Part shown: one piece after another, positions 36,703-45,863 of the stretch
Position numbering within the stretch: the stretch's first letter is position 1
How the letters are laid out: the number at the start of each line of letters is the position of its first letter
DNA from: Ardenticatena maritima
GTDB taxonomy: Bacteria > Chloroflexota > Anaerolineae > Ardenticatenales > Ardenticatenaceae
Assembly: GCF_001306175.1 (NCBI RefSeq)
Contig: NZ_LGKN01000005.1
Location: forward strand, 62,001 to 126,000
DNA: 64,000 bases
Direction of reading: 5' to 3'
Translations under genes and position numbers: made by a program
The notes under the pieces: model-generated
The model's input: only the letters and a program-made list of their open reading frames with translations
Told to the model about the DNA's origin: nothing
Database searches by the model: none

Positions 36703-39375
36703 ATGAACGCGTCTTCACGCGCCGTTTACCTCATGCACATCGAACGCCGTATGGCGCTCCTGACGCATTGGGGCTTGATGGCATTAAGTGCATGGCTTTG
36801 GTGGCCTGAACGTCAAGCCCTGCTTGTGATGGCGTTTTTGTTCGTGCTCGTCATCTCCTTCGTCACACTGCGCCCGCCACAAGGATGGTCACGGCGGCAG
36901 GTGTTTGTCTTTTCCTCAATCTCGTACATCGCCGACGTCTTGTTGGCGGCACTGGCAAGCGCTGCGCCGGCGGCTGATTTCTCGCTCAGCGCCCTGCTCA
37001 TGGGGATGCTCTTCATTCGCGCCATTCCCCTCACGCCAATTCACCTCTGGCCATTAGCGCTCCCCATCCTGTTTTGGCCCCTCGCGCTGCTCAATCACGC
37101 CGCATCCATCACGTGGTCGCCGGAAACATTCGTCGCCCCCTTGCTGCTCTCCGGCATTGGCGTTGGGCTAGCCATCTGGTACCGCCAAGCCGTGATTGAC
37201 CGTGAAATCTTGCGGCGCGATTTGCAATGGCTGGAAACGCAACACGCCCAACAGCAAGAGCGCATGCACCAAGTGACGAACCGCCTGGCGCGTGAATTGC
37301 TGGTTCTGCGCGGCTTGCGCGAGGGCGCACGTGCCATTTCGGGGCAGATTGCCTTTGGCAAACAACTCGACATGATTGCCCGCAACGCGGCGCTTTCTCT
37401 CGGCGATGCCACCGTCTTCATCGCGCTTCCTGTGAGCGCGGAAGAAGTGCGTATCCGTGCCACCAGCGGCCACATTGAAAGCGGCGCCCTGGCGACACTC
37501 GAATACCTGGCGCAAGAAAGCATCCGCACCATGACACCCATCCGAAAACCCGCCACCATGTCGCTGGGCGGCCCCTTCGTCTGCTTGCCGCTCACCACGG
37601 CAGATGTCCCCATTGGCGTCATCGGCGCGCTGGGAAACGAAACCCGCTTGGGGTTCAGTGAAGAAGAAATCGAACGCTTGAGCGCCTTTGCCGACCAGGC
37701 GGCACTCGCCATCACCCAAAGCCGCCTGTACGAAGAACTGCGCGAAGCCAATACCGACAAAGAGCAACGCCTGCGCCAACTCGAAGCCATTTACGAAGCC
37801 GCCAAAGCCGCCGTCTCTGTGCTCGAAAGCGGCGAACTCATGCAACGCCTGCTGCAACAAATGGTCAACGCCATCCAGGCCGACGCCGCCGCCGTCTTCA
37901 TGTACGACAAAAACGACGGCGACTTGCGCCGCGCTCCCGAAGCCGCCATTGGACCACTGCCCCCCTTCCCCAGCATGAGCGAGCCCATGTGGATACGCGC
38001 ACTGAAAACCCAAGAGCCGGTGCTCGTTCTGCGGAGCGAAGAAGGCACCCACCCCGGCGACCAGGTCGCCCAAGCGTGGGGAATGGCCACCTATATGGTG
38101 ATACCGCTTGTGGGGCGGCAAGAATCGCTCGGCGTGCTGTACGTGGCGCGCCGCGAACACGCCGCCTTCACGCCGCAAGACCGCCAACTTGCTGAAAGTC
38201 TCGCCTCATTCGCGGCGACGGCGCTGGAAAATGTGGACCTGTATCGGCGTCTCCATGCCCAATGGAAACAACTGCGCGGCATTGTGCAAAACATCGGCGA
38301 TGGGCTGATTGTGATTGACCTGGAAGGGCGCATCCTGCTTACCAATCCCACCATCCATACCGTGCTCGAACTTGATGAAGCCGCCTTTGAAGGGCGCACC
38401 CTGCAAGAGATTCCACAACTGCGCGGGCTCCATACACTCGTCACCAACGTATTGACAACCCTCGACCGCGACCCCCACATGGGGCGCGTCACCGTTTCTT
38501 ACGGTCCACATCGCCCCAAACGCATTTTTGAAGCCGTTGTCAACCTGATGACCGACGAAAACGACCAGCCTACAGGTGTTGTGGCCACGTTGCGCGACAT
38601 CACCGCCAAACATGAACTGGAAGAGATGAAATCCAACTTCGTCAGCGTCATCTCGCACGAATTGCGCACACCACTGCACTCCATCTCTGGATTTATCAAA
38701 GTCATTCTCGACGGCAAAGCCGGTCCCATCAACGACTTGCAGCGCGATTTTCTGGAAACCGTGCGCGACCAAACACAACATCTCTACCGGCTCATTGAAG
38801 ATTTGCTCGAATTCAACCGCCTGGAATCGGGGCAAATTCAACTGCACCTTGAACCAATCGCTGTGAATACTCTGCTCTCCGAAACACTCGAAATCTTCCG
38901 CCCCGAAGCCGAACAGCGCTCAATCGAACTCAAACTTGCGACGGCGCGTGGCTTGGGGCTTTTGGAAGGCGACCGCGGGCGTTTACGTCAAGTGCTGAGC
39001 AACCTCATCAGCAATGCGCTCAAATTCACGCCGAGCGGCGGCACGGTTGAACTGGGCGCTAAAGACGAAGGCAAAAGCATCCTCATCTGGGTGCGCGACA
39101 CCGGCATCGGGATTCCACCAGAAGAACAAAAACGCATCTTCGACCGCTTCTACCAGGTGGATAGCAGCCTTACACGCGAACACCGCGGCGCCGGTTTAGG
39201 CTTAGCCATCGCCAAACACATTGTCACGCAACATGGCGGCGAGATTTGGGTGGAAAGCGAGGAGCAGAAGGGAAGCACCTTCTTCGTGCGCTTGCCGCGC
39301 GAAGTGCCCAAGAGCGAGCCGGTGCTGGATTTTGCGAGCCTGACAAGCCCCAAGAAAAAACAGCGTGACGCCTAG
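36703..39375 (+). CDS. Membrane histidine kinase with GAF and PAS domains
   Basis: An 890-residue sensor kinase and the probable partner of the upstream regulator. In order: several N-terminal transmembrane helices (about 20-165), a coiled-coil, a GAF-like domain (about 200-340), a second GAF-like domain (about 365-515), a PAS domain (about 520-635), HisKA with the H-box ISHELRTPLHSIS (about 650) and a HATPase domain with NLISNALKFTPSGG, DTGIGIPPEEQ and GAGLGLAIAKH. The ATG at 36703 follows GAAGGAAGGACA. The stimulus is unknown; two GAF domains suggest small-molecule sensing. Confidence 0.94.
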   Translation: MNASSRAVYLMHIERRMALLTHWGLMALSAWLWWPERQALLVMAFLFVLVISFVTLRPPQGWSRRQVFVFSSISYIADVLLAALASAAPAADFSLSALLMGMLFIRAIPLTPIHLWPLALPILFWPLALLNHAASITWSPETFVAPLLLSGIGVGLAIWYRQAVIDREILRRDLQWLETQHAQQQERMHQVTNRLARELLVLRGLREGARAISGQIAFGKQLDMIARNAALSLGDATVFIALPVSAEEVRIRATSGHIESGALATLEYLAQESIRTMTPIRKPATMSLGGPFVCLPLTTADVPIGVIGALGNETRLGFSEEEIERLSAFADQAALAITQSRLYEELREANTDKEQRLRQLEAIYEAAKAAVSVLESGELMQRLLQQMVNAIQADAAAVFMYDKNDGDLRRAPEAAIGPLPPFPSMSEPMWIRALKTQEPVLVLRSEEGTHPGDQVAQAWGMATYMVIPLVGRQESLGVLYVARREHAAFTPQDRQLAESLASFAATALENVDLYRRLHAQWKQLRGIVQNIGDGLIVIDLEGRILLTNPTIHTVLELDEAAFEGRTLQEIPQLRGLHTLVTNVLTTLDRDPHMGRVTVSYGPHRPKRIFEAVVNLMTDENDQPTGVVATLRDITAKHELEEMKSNFVSVISHELRTPLHSISGFIKVILDGKAGPINDLQRDFLETVRDQTQHLYRLIEDLLEFNRLESGQIQLHLEPIAVNTLLSETLEIFRPEAEQRSIELKLATARGLGLLEGDRGRLRQVLSNLISNALKFTPSGGTVELGAKDEGKSILIWVRDTGIGIPPEEQKRIFDRFYQVDSSLTREHRGAGLGLAIAKHIVTQHGGEIWVESEEQKGSTFFVRLPREVPKSEPVLDFASLTSPKKKQRDA

Positions 39376-39392
39376 CGCAAGTCCACTCGTTC

Positions 39393-39599
39393 TCACGAAC
39401 GAAGAACAAACAAGGCCAGGCGACACCCCAAGCCCAGCAACATCACGGCGAGCCACGTCACAAGCAAGCGCAAGTAGGTTCGATAGCGCTTGCCTCCATA
39501 CCGTTCGAGGAGAACATCCAGCGTTGTGTGCCCACGATAGAGCACCCATAAGCCCATACCCAGCAATAAACCCGCCACAACCAATTGCGTGATTGACAT
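39393..39599 (-). CDS. Small two-helix membrane protein
   Basis: A 68-residue protein with two hydrophobic segments (LVVAGLLLGMGLWVLY and LLVTWLAVMLLGLGCRLALFVL) around a basic loop. GGGAG precedes the ATG at 39599. It is convergent with the histidine kinase and divergent from the acyl-CoA synthetase. No family was recognised; the composition supports a real short protein, but there is no homology evidence. Confidence 0.55.
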   Translation of the reverse strand: MSITQLVVAGLLLGMGLWVLYRGHTTLDVLLERYGGKRYRTYLRLLVTWLAVMLLGLGCRLALFVLRS

Positions 39600-39704
39600 G
39601 TTTCGGCTCCCTTGATGTGTTGCACGCCACTCTATGCAATGCAACCGCTCTGTCAATCTCATGCACTTCGCAAAACGTACACCACGATTGTGATTCAGAA
39701 CCTG

Positions 39705-39733
39705 TTTACAAAATTGAATGTTTCTTCTACAAT
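39705..39733 (+). promoter_or_regulatory. Acyl-CoA synthetase promoter
   Basis: TTTACA, a 17-nt spacer and TACAAT lie 46 nt upstream of the synthetase ATG. Confidence 0.65.
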
Positions 39734-39778
39734 GCATCCGCCCACACAAACAATCAAACAAAACCAATGGGGGGAGAG

Positions 39779-41560
39779 ATGCCAGGCACAATTCCCGCAC
39801 TTCTGCGCCGTAACGCCCAGATGCGCCCCAACGACCCTGCCTACTACGAAAAAGTCAACGGGGCATGGGTTCCCAGCACCTGGTCGGAATACTGGCAACA
39901 AACACGCCGTGCGGCAGCGGCGCTGGTTGCGCTCGGCTTCCAACCAGGACAGACGGTTGGCATTTTGGGTTTCAATCGCCCTGAATGGACGATTTCATTG
40001 TTGGCGGCACAAGCGGCCGGCGGAGCGCCTGTTGGCATTTACACAACAAACTCTCCCAGCGAAGTACAATACATTCTCCATCACGCCGAATCGCCTGTCG
40101 TCGTCGTCGAAAACCAGCATCAATTAGACAAAATTCTCGCTGTCTGGCATGAATTGCCCCACCTCAAATATGTAGTGCTCATGCGCGGCACCGACGCCCC
40201 CGACGATGAACGCATCCTCACATGGGAAGGCTTTCTGGCGAAGGGGGGCACGGCCGAAGAAGAGGAAGTCGAGCGACGTGTGGACGCCCTCAAACCAGAG
40301 GATTTGGGCACGCTCATCTACACATCCGGCACCACCGGACCGCCCAAAGGCGTCATGCTTTCACACAGCAACCTGGTACGCACATCGGAGATTGTGAGCG
40401 GCATGTTCGGCACTGGTCCCGGCGACACGTCGCTTTCGTATCTTCCGCTCTCCCACATCGCCGAGCAAATGTTCTCGGTGCATGGCGCCATCACCAGCCA
40501 ATACACCATTTACTTTGCCGAATCGCCGCAAAAGGTGGCCGACAACCTGCGCGAAGTCCAGCCCACAATTGTGTTTGGCGTGCCGCGCGTCTGGGAACGC
40601 ATGTACCAGGGCGTGAAAGAACGCTTGGGCGAAGCGACCGGCGCACGCAAAAAACTCGCTGAATGGGCGATGGGTGTCGGCGCGCAAGTCACCGCACTGC
40701 GCAACCGTGGGCAAGAACCCAGTGGCTTGCTGGCTCTGCAATATCGCCTGGCGGAACGCCTCATCTTCTCCAAAGTGAAAGCCGCCCTCGGGTTGAGCCG
40801 CGCGCGCATTTGCGCTTCGGGCGCTGCGCCCGTTTCCAAAGACCTTTTGGAATTCATGGGCAGCCTCGACATCATCATCTACGAAGTGTATGGGCAATCC
40901 GAAGGGTGCGGCCCCACCACATGGAACCGACCAGGACAAACCAAGTTTGGCTCGGTTGGCAAACCACTCCCCGAAGTCGAAGTCCGCATCGCCGACGACG
41001 GCGAAATTCTGGTCAAAGGGCCTAACGTCTTCATGGGCTACTACAAAGACCCCGAAGCCACGGCGCGCACGCTCGTTGACGGCTGGCTCCATTCGGGCGA
41101 TTTGGGGCGCTTTGATGAAGACGGCTATCTCTACATCACCGGGCGCAAGAAAGACATCATCATCACCTCAGGCGGCAAGAACATCGCGCCCGCTAACATC
41201 GAAACCGCCCTCAAACAACTGCCGCTTGTCGCCGATGCGGTGGTCATAGGCGAAGGGCAACGCTACCTCACAGCCCTCATTTCACTGGACATGGAAGCGG
41301 CGCAAAAATTCGCCGAAGAGCACGGCATTCAAGAGCGCGAAAATCTGCACCTGCACCCCACCATTCTGAAAACCCTCGAAGAAGGCATCAACCAGGTCAA
41401 TCAGCAATTTGCCCGTGTGGAACACGTCCGAAACTTCCGCGTTGTGCCTACGCCCTTTTCCATTGAAGGCGGCGAATTGACACCGACGCTGAAAGTCAAG
41501 CGCAACGTTGTGATGGAACGCTACGCCGAACTCATCCGCGAAATGTACAATGAAGCGTAA
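39779..41560 (+). CDS. Long-chain acyl-CoA synthetase (AMP-forming)
   Basis: A 593-residue ANL-superfamily ligase that activates fatty acids to acyl-CoA via acyl-AMP. The P-loop-like motif TSGTTGPPKGVMLSH, the YGQSEGCG motif, the GWLHSGDLG segment and the C-terminal lysine loop GRKKDIIITSGGKNIAP are all present, as in FadD15-type enzymes. The ATG at 39779 follows GGGGGGAGAG; an ATG 12 nt upstream is in frame but less well placed. Chain-length preference cannot be told from sequence. Confidence 0.92.
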   Translation: MPGTIPALLRRNAQMRPNDPAYYEKVNGAWVPSTWSEYWQQTRRAAAALVALGFQPGQTVGILGFNRPEWTISLLAAQAAGGAPVGIYTTNSPSEVQYILHHAESPVVVVENQHQLDKILAVWHELPHLKYVVLMRGTDAPDDERILTWEGFLAKGGTAEEEEVERRVDALKPEDLGTLIYTSGTTGPPKGVMLSHSNLVRTSEIVSGMFGTGPGDTSLSYLPLSHIAEQMFSVHGAITSQYTIYFAESPQKVADNLREVQPTIVFGVPRVWERMYQGVKERLGEATGARKKLAEWAMGVGAQVTALRNRGQEPSGLLALQYRLAERLIFSKVKAALGLSRARICASGAAPVSKDLLEFMGSLDIIIYEVYGQSEGCGPTTWNRPGQTKFGSVGKPLPEVEVRIADDGEILVKGPNVFMGYYKDPEATARTLVDGWLHSGDLGRFDEDGYLYITGRKKDIIITSGGKNIAPANIETALKQLPLVADAVVIGEGQRYLTALISLDMEAAQKFAEEHGIQERENLHLHPTILKTLEEGINQVNQQFARVEHVRNFRVVPTPFSIEGGELTPTLKVKRNVVMERYAELIREMYNEA

Positions 41561-41579
41561 AACGCCCCGCAGCGCAGAA

Positions 41580-41603
41580 GCGCCTGCCGCAAACGGCAGG
41601 CGC
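41580..41603 (+). terminator. Possible terminator after the acyl-CoA synthetase
   Basis: A perfect 10-bp stem GCGCCTGCCG / CGGCAGGCGC with a CAAA loop. Only a weak T-tract (CTTTT) occurs 10 nt later, so termination may be partial, and the next gene may be read through. Confidence 0.5.
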
Positions 41604-41640
41604 TCGCCGTCTTTTGGCAAACAACCCTGGCGAGGAAACC

Positions 41641-42138
41641 ATGCCACTCGTGCGCACACCTGAGGATTTGCAATCGTACCTGGAACAACACGGCATCGAA
41701 GCACGCCTTTTTCGCCCAGCGGGCGAAACCCCCACTGTCGAAGCCGCCGCACGCGCCATTGGTTGCACGCCCGAGCAAGTCATCAAGTCGGTGCTCTTCA
41801 TGGTCAAGCGCAATAACAGACGCGAACCCGCGCTTGTCCTTGTGGCTGGCACTGCCCCTATCTCGTACCGTGCTTTGGGAGAGGTGTTTGGCGTGGGGCG
41901 TAAAAAGGTTCGCATGGCAACCCCTGATGAAGTGATTGCCTACACCGGCTATCCCGTTGGGGGCGTGCCGCCTTTTGGACATCCCCAACCGTTGCCAACA
42001 TTTGTAGATCAAACCGTACTTGCCCAACCCATCCTCTACGCCGGAGGTGGTGACGACCGCACAATGATGGAAATCAGCCGGGAGACACTTCTGCGTATCA
42101 CCCGCGCCACTGTCATTGACGTGACATCGGCGTCATAA
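41641..42138 (+). CDS. YbaK/EbsC-family aminoacyl-tRNA deacylase
   Basis: A 165-residue protein of the YbaK/ProX-like fold that hydrolyses mischarged tRNAs such as Cys- or Ala-tRNA(Pro). It shows the family features GCTPEQVIKSVLFMV, LVLVAGTAPISYRAL, and the late GGVPPFGHP motif. The ATG at 41641 follows GAGGAAACC. The aminohydrolase gene follows 17 nt downstream, probably in one transcript. Substrate specificity is not determinable here. Confidence 0.88.
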   Translation: MPLVRTPEDLQSYLEQHGIEARLFRPAGETPTVEAAARAIGCTPEQVIKSVLFMVKRNNRREPALVLVAGTAPISYRALGEVFGVGRKKVRMATPDEVIAYTGYPVGGVPPFGHPQPLPTFVDQTVLAQPILYAGGGDDRTMMEISRETLLRITRATVIDVTSAS

Positions 42139-42155
42139 GCCCAAAGGAGTTTTGT

Positions 42156-43514
42156 ATGCCCACCTTGCTCATTCGCAACGCCACCATCGTCCCCGACCCC
42201 GCCAATCCCGAAGCCGCCTGTTTGCCGGGCTATTCTGTTTTGGTCGAAGGGGAAACCATCAGCGCCATTGTGCCCGATGCCGACGCGCCCACCACCGCCG
42301 ACGAAGTGATCGAAGCGCATGGGCGTCTCCTCATGCCGGGGAACATTTGCGCCCACACCCACTTTTACGGCGCATTTGCGCGCGGTATGGCCATTCCCGG
42401 CCCACCGCCCCGCGACTTCCCGGAAATTTTGCGCCGCCTCTGGTGGGCGCTCGACAAGGCGCTTTCGCTTGAAGATGTGCGTCTGAGCGCCCTCGTCTGC
42501 CTGGCGGACGCCATTCGGCATGGCACAACCACACTGATTGACCATCATGCCAGCCCCAACGCCATTGACGGCAGTTTGAGCGTGATTGCTGAGGCGGTCG
42601 AAACAGCGGGGGTGCGTGCCTGTCTCTGCTACGAAGTCAGCGACCGTGACGGGCGGGACAAGGCATTGGCGGGGATTGCCGAAAACGTGCGCTGGATTCG
42701 CGAAAGCCGCCAACGCGGTTCGACACGTCTGGCCGGCACATTCGGCTTGCACGCCGCCATGACACTCAGCGACGCCACACTGGAACGCGCCGTCGCCGAA
42801 GCGCAATCCCTCGGCGTTGGGTTTCACATCCACGCCGCCGAGGGACCAGCCGACCAGGAACACAGCCTGGCGACGTATGGCGAACGGGTCATCGAACGCC
42901 TGCACCGCCTGGGCGTGCTCGGGCCACAAACCATCGTGGCGCACGCCATCACCATTGATGCGTGGGAGATGGGCTTACTCCGCGAAACAGACACCTGGGT
43001 CACGCATCAACCCCGTTCCAACATGAATAACGCCGTGGGCGTGGCGGATATCCCCACCATGTTGCGCGGCAATATGCGGGTTGGTTTGGGCAATGATGGC
43101 TTTGCCTTCGATATGTTCGAGGAAATGAAAACCGCGTATCTCCTGCACAAAGTGCACCGGCTCGATCCGCGCGTCATGAATGGCTATGAAGTAATGCGCC
43201 TGGCGTACACCAACAATGCCGCGTTGGCGGGGCGCTTCTTCCCCCGCCCCATTGGGCGTGTCGCCGTAGGCGCCTTTGCCGACCTCATCCTGCTCGACTA
43301 CGCCCCTTACACCCCATTGACAGCGGGCAATGTTCCCTGGCATATCCTGTTTGGCATTCGCGGGAGTCACGTCACCCACACCATTGTCGGCGGGCGTGTA
43401 TTGATGGCTGAGCGGCAACTCCGCACACTGGACGAAGCCGCCATTGCCGCAGAAGCGCGGACACGTGCGCCCGAGGTCTGGCAACGCTTTGAAACGTTCA
43501 GCCGCTACACCTGA
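42156..43514 (+). CDS. ssnA: SsnA-like metal-dependent aminohydrolase
   Basis: A 452-residue amidohydrolase-superfamily enzyme. The metal-binding histidines are visible in CAHTHFYG and, later, in FHIHAAEG, with a conserved His in VAHAITID and an Asp in LGNDGFAFD. The segments LWWALDKAL and IDHHASPNAIDGSLS closely match SsnA, a putative aminohydrolase often found with selenium- or purine-dependent hydroxylase genes. No such genes are near, so the substrate is uncertain. AAAGGAG precedes the ATG. Confidence 0.85.
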   Translation: MPTLLIRNATIVPDPANPEAACLPGYSVLVEGETISAIVPDADAPTTADEVIEAHGRLLMPGNICAHTHFYGAFARGMAIPGPPPRDFPEILRRLWWALDKALSLEDVRLSALVCLADAIRHGTTTLIDHHASPNAIDGSLSVIAEAVETAGVRACLCYEVSDRDGRDKALAGIAENVRWIRESRQRGSTRLAGTFGLHAAMTLSDATLERAVAEAQSLGVGFHIHAAEGPADQEHSLATYGERVIERLHRLGVLGPQTIVAHAITIDAWEMGLLRETDTWVTHQPRSNMNNAVGVADIPTMLRGNMRVGLGNDGFAFDMFEEMKTAYLLHKVHRLDPRVMNGYEVMRLAYTNNAALAGRFFPRPIGRVAVGAFADLILLDYAPYTPLTAGNVPWHILFGIRGSHVTHTIVGGRVLMAERQLRTLDEAAIAAEARTRAPEVWQRFETFSRYT

Positions 43515-43568
43515 CCATGGGATATTCGCTGCGCACAATAGAACATATCGCGCACCGTCGTTGGACGA

Positions 43569-43600
43569 TTCTGTGCACTCTCTTCCCCGGGTGCACAGAA
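43569..43600. terminator. Inverted repeat between ssnA-like and DinB genes
   Basis: Perfect 10-bp arms TTCTGTGCAC / GTGCACAGAA around a 12-nt loop lie between the two convergent stops. T-runs are weak on both sides. Confidence 0.55.
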
Positions 43601-43604
43601 AGTC

Positions 43605-44126
43605 TCACGAGCGGCCGGTTGGTTCCCACTGCCATCCAGCGCGCTGAAGATAGAATGCCAACAAGTCGGTACTCTCCGGCTCATGTCCAAGCTGCGTCAA
43701 CAAAGCCGCAACTTCACTGCGGTGATGTGTCGAGTGATTGGCGCAATGCAGGATCACTTGCCAGCGTGGCAAGGCATATGGCTGTCCGCGCATGTTTGTC
43801 CAATGAACGATTGCAGCCAGATCAGCCTCACTCAAATTCACGAGGTAGGCCCGTCTCTCTTCACTCAATGCCGCCCAACGCTCGCGCATCACCGATATCG
43901 TCGGCGCCTCGCTCGGCGAGAGCATTGTCTTTGGCGATAAGCCTTGCCACCGTGCAAACCATAACTCCTCCGCACCCAAGATGTGGGCCAGCGTAAGATG
44001 GACAGACCCGAAGCCAGCACCAACCTCCCGCGTGAACTGCTCTTGGGTCAAATCTGCGGCGGGCTTCAACAGGCGTTGATTGACCCAATCGCCATACTCG
44101 TACAAGGAAATCAGATGTTCTTTCAT
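43605..44126 (-). CDS. DinB-family metalloprotein
   Basis: A 173-residue four-helix-bundle protein of the DinB/YfiT group, with the expected metal-binding histidines in SVHLTLAHILGAEELWF and in HCANHSTHHRSEV. Members are often thiol-dependent S-transferases or of unknown function. The ATG at 44126 begins the conserved MKEHLISLYEYGDW start; GGAGACACAGAGG lies upstream. A longer in-frame reading would enter the tmRNA terminator region and is rejected. Confidence 0.85.
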   Translation of the reverse strand: MKEHLISLYEYGDWVNQRLLKPAADLTQEQFTREVGAGFGSVHLTLAHILGAEELWFARWQGLSPKTMLSPSEAPTISVMRERWAALSEERRAYLVNLSEADLAAIVHWTNMRGQPYALPRWQVILHCANHSTHHRSEVAALLTQLGHEPESTDLLAFYLQRAGWQWEPTGRS

Positions 44127-44318
44127 ACCTCTGTGTCTCCTTTCACTCGCCAACGTTTCGATGTCAAAAATCCGCGCCACTATTCCGTAGGAATCAGCCG
44201 CCTCATATGCGGCCTGTTCGACAACTGCACTTGAATGCTCGCTCTGCACGTTGAATGGGAAAACGAAGAGCAGTATAACAGATGCTGCCACATACGGTAT
44301 ACACAACACAGAAAACAA

Positions 44319-44348
44319 AAACGACCGCGTGGTTGCACGCGGTCGTTT
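44319..44348 (-). terminator. tmRNA terminator
   Basis: On the minus strand the perfect stem AAACGACCGCGTG / CACGCGGTCGTTT (13 bp, 4-nt loop) is followed by a T-rich TTGTTTTC tract, just after the tmRNA 3' end. Confidence 0.92.
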
Positions 44349-44355
44349 GCTATGA

Positions 44356-44705
44356 GGTGGAGATGGCGGGAATCGAACCCGCGTCCGGAGAGTTGACCCA
44401 GAGGCATCTACAGGCTTAGCCCGGTTGTTTGATAGTCGCGGTCGTGGCTGCCCAACCGGGCAAGGCTACCACGCCGCCAGCCGCTCGATCTTTCGTTGGG
44501 CCTCGCGGCACCAGCCCAACGGCACCCCGGCTTTGTGTCGCCTGCTCAGCACCCGCCGGGGTGGGGTGCTGGCAGACGTCGCCGCGATTAGGCGGCGAGG
44601 GCGAGTTGAGGTTCGCCAGTTATCTTTATGTGCCCGTTTTTAAGAGGTCGGGCGCCTCTGCCTGCAGCCCCTGGGCTGCCCTCCCCGTCGAGACCATTCA
44701 TCCCC
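44356..44705 (-). ncRNA. ssrA: Transfer-messenger RNA
   Basis: This is a tmRNA of about 350 nt, which rescues stalled ribosomes and tags the unfinished peptide for degradation. The 5' end (GGGGAUG) pairs with CAUCUCC near the 3' end to form the acceptor stem, the T-arm GGGUUCGAUUCCCGCC is present, and the GGUCUCGACGGGG-like 5' region is typical. CC of the CCA end is encoded but not the final A. The tag ORF reads GEPQLALAA then stop. It has its own consensus promoter and a strong terminator. Pseudoknot boundaries were not drawn. Confidence 0.95.
44588..44617 (-). other. tmRNA proteolysis-tag reading frame
   Basis: Ten codons starting at a GGC resume codon encode GEPQLALAA and end at TAA. The LALAA terminus is the usual ClpXP-type degron. 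Beginning the tag with Gly-Glu recalls the Dehalococcoides tag. The resume codon is inferred from frame and terminus. Confidence 0.8.
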
Positions 44706-44718
44706 AGGGCATCAACAA

Positions 44719-44746
44719 AGTATACACCAAAATGCGATATTGTCAA
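44719..44746 (-). promoter_or_regulatory. tmRNA promoter
   Basis: Perfect TTGACA, a 16-nt spacer and TATACT on the minus strand, ending 14 nt upstream of the mature 5' end. Identical hexamers and spacing drive the 5S rRNA gene. Confidence 0.9.
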
Positions 44747-44804
44747 GATTTTTTGCTTTTTTATTTTCAAAACAGATTGAAACAAAGTCACAACAACAAG
44801 GGCG

Positions 44805-45863
44805 TCATGGTTGAACACCAGGCGCTTTGGTTGACGTAGGCGCCGCATGCCGAGGTACAGCACGCCCTTCACCTCGCCGGTAGGCGCGCACAACATGCCG
44901 ATTGTGCCAACCTTCCGGTAAACCAATCGGATAACCGTACATCTTGGCAACGTCTCCCGTGAGACGAATGATTGGAATCAACGCCGCCGCCACCGCCAGG
45001 CGTTTCCAACCCAAAGCGTGGCGCATACGCCACAACCGTTTGTACGGCGTGTAGAACATCGCCGCCGCACCAAGCGCCAATCCGCCAAACCCCAGCGTGG
45101 GGTTTTTCTTCATCCCCACCCACGTCAGGAGAGGCGCCAGCACCCCATACGTTCCATATCGAATCAGGTGGCGCAACGGCCACAGCAACCCCTGCCCGTC
45201 GCCATAGGCATAGTTGCGATACTGGCGAGCAAAAGCGCGGAGAGAGGGGCGCGGTCGAAACCAGACGATGGCGTCCGGTTCATACACGATACGAAAACCG
45301 CGTGCCATCACCGCAAGGTCGAACAACACATCTTCCGAATAATCCGCCCACTCCGGGTAGCCGCCAACCGCTTCCCACACCGACCGCCGAAACGCGACAC
45401 TCCGGCTGCTCGGCATAAATCGCCCACGCCCCATTTCCTCGCGCGCCGGCAAGGTCGCCGCCGCCAACGCATACTCAAACGTTGTTTGGGGGTCGGGCAA
45501 GAAAAAGCCGCTCACAAAGTCTGCGGATTCAGGGGGGGCAAAATGGCGCACCAGCCGCGCCAACCATTCGGGGTCAAGGCGCACGCCGGCGTCAGTCACG
45601 GCGATGAGGTTGTGGCGCGCTTCGGCAATCGCGCGGTTGCGCCCCCGGCTGATATTCGCTCCCGGTTCAACAAACAGCCGCACGGGCAACCCCAAGGCAC
45701 TGCTCAGGCGGTCAATAATGCGCACCGTCTCATCTGTCGAACCGCCGTCCACAATCACAATATCATCAGGCGGGACTGTTTGCGCCGCAATGGAATGCAA
45801 CAGCGGGGCAATAGACTCGCCTTCGTTCAAAACCGTAAGAATCAGGCTTACCGGCTCGCTCAT
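44805..45863 (-). CDS. Family 2 glycosyltransferase
   Basis: A 352-residue GT-A glycosyltransferase: VSLILTVLNEGESIAPLLHSI nucleotide-binding start, IVDGGSTDETV, an acidic metal site near TDAGVRLD, and a C-terminal segment with possible membrane association (LLTWVGMKKNPTLGFGGLALGAA). The ATG at 45863 shares its A with the psuG stop (TGATG), so translation is coupled to the pseudouridine genes. Donor and acceptor sugars are unknown. Confidence 0.88.
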   Translation of the reverse strand: MSEPVSLILTVLNEGESIAPLLHSIAAQTVPPDDIVIVDGGSTDETVRIIDRLSSALGLPVRLFVEPGANISRGRNRAIAEARHNLIAVTDAGVRLDPEWLARLVRHFAPPESADFVSGFFLPDPQTTFEYALAAATLPAREEMGRGRFMPSSRSVAFRRSVWEAVGGYPEWADYSEDVLFDLAVMARGFRIVYEPDAIVWFRPRPSLRAFARQYRNYAYGDGQGLLWPLRHLIRYGTYGVLAPLLTWVGMKKNPTLGFGGLALGAAAMFYTPYKRLWRMRHALGWKRLAVAAALIPIIRLTGDVAKMYGYPIGLPEGWHNRHVVRAYRRGEGRAVPRHAAPTSTKAPGVQP

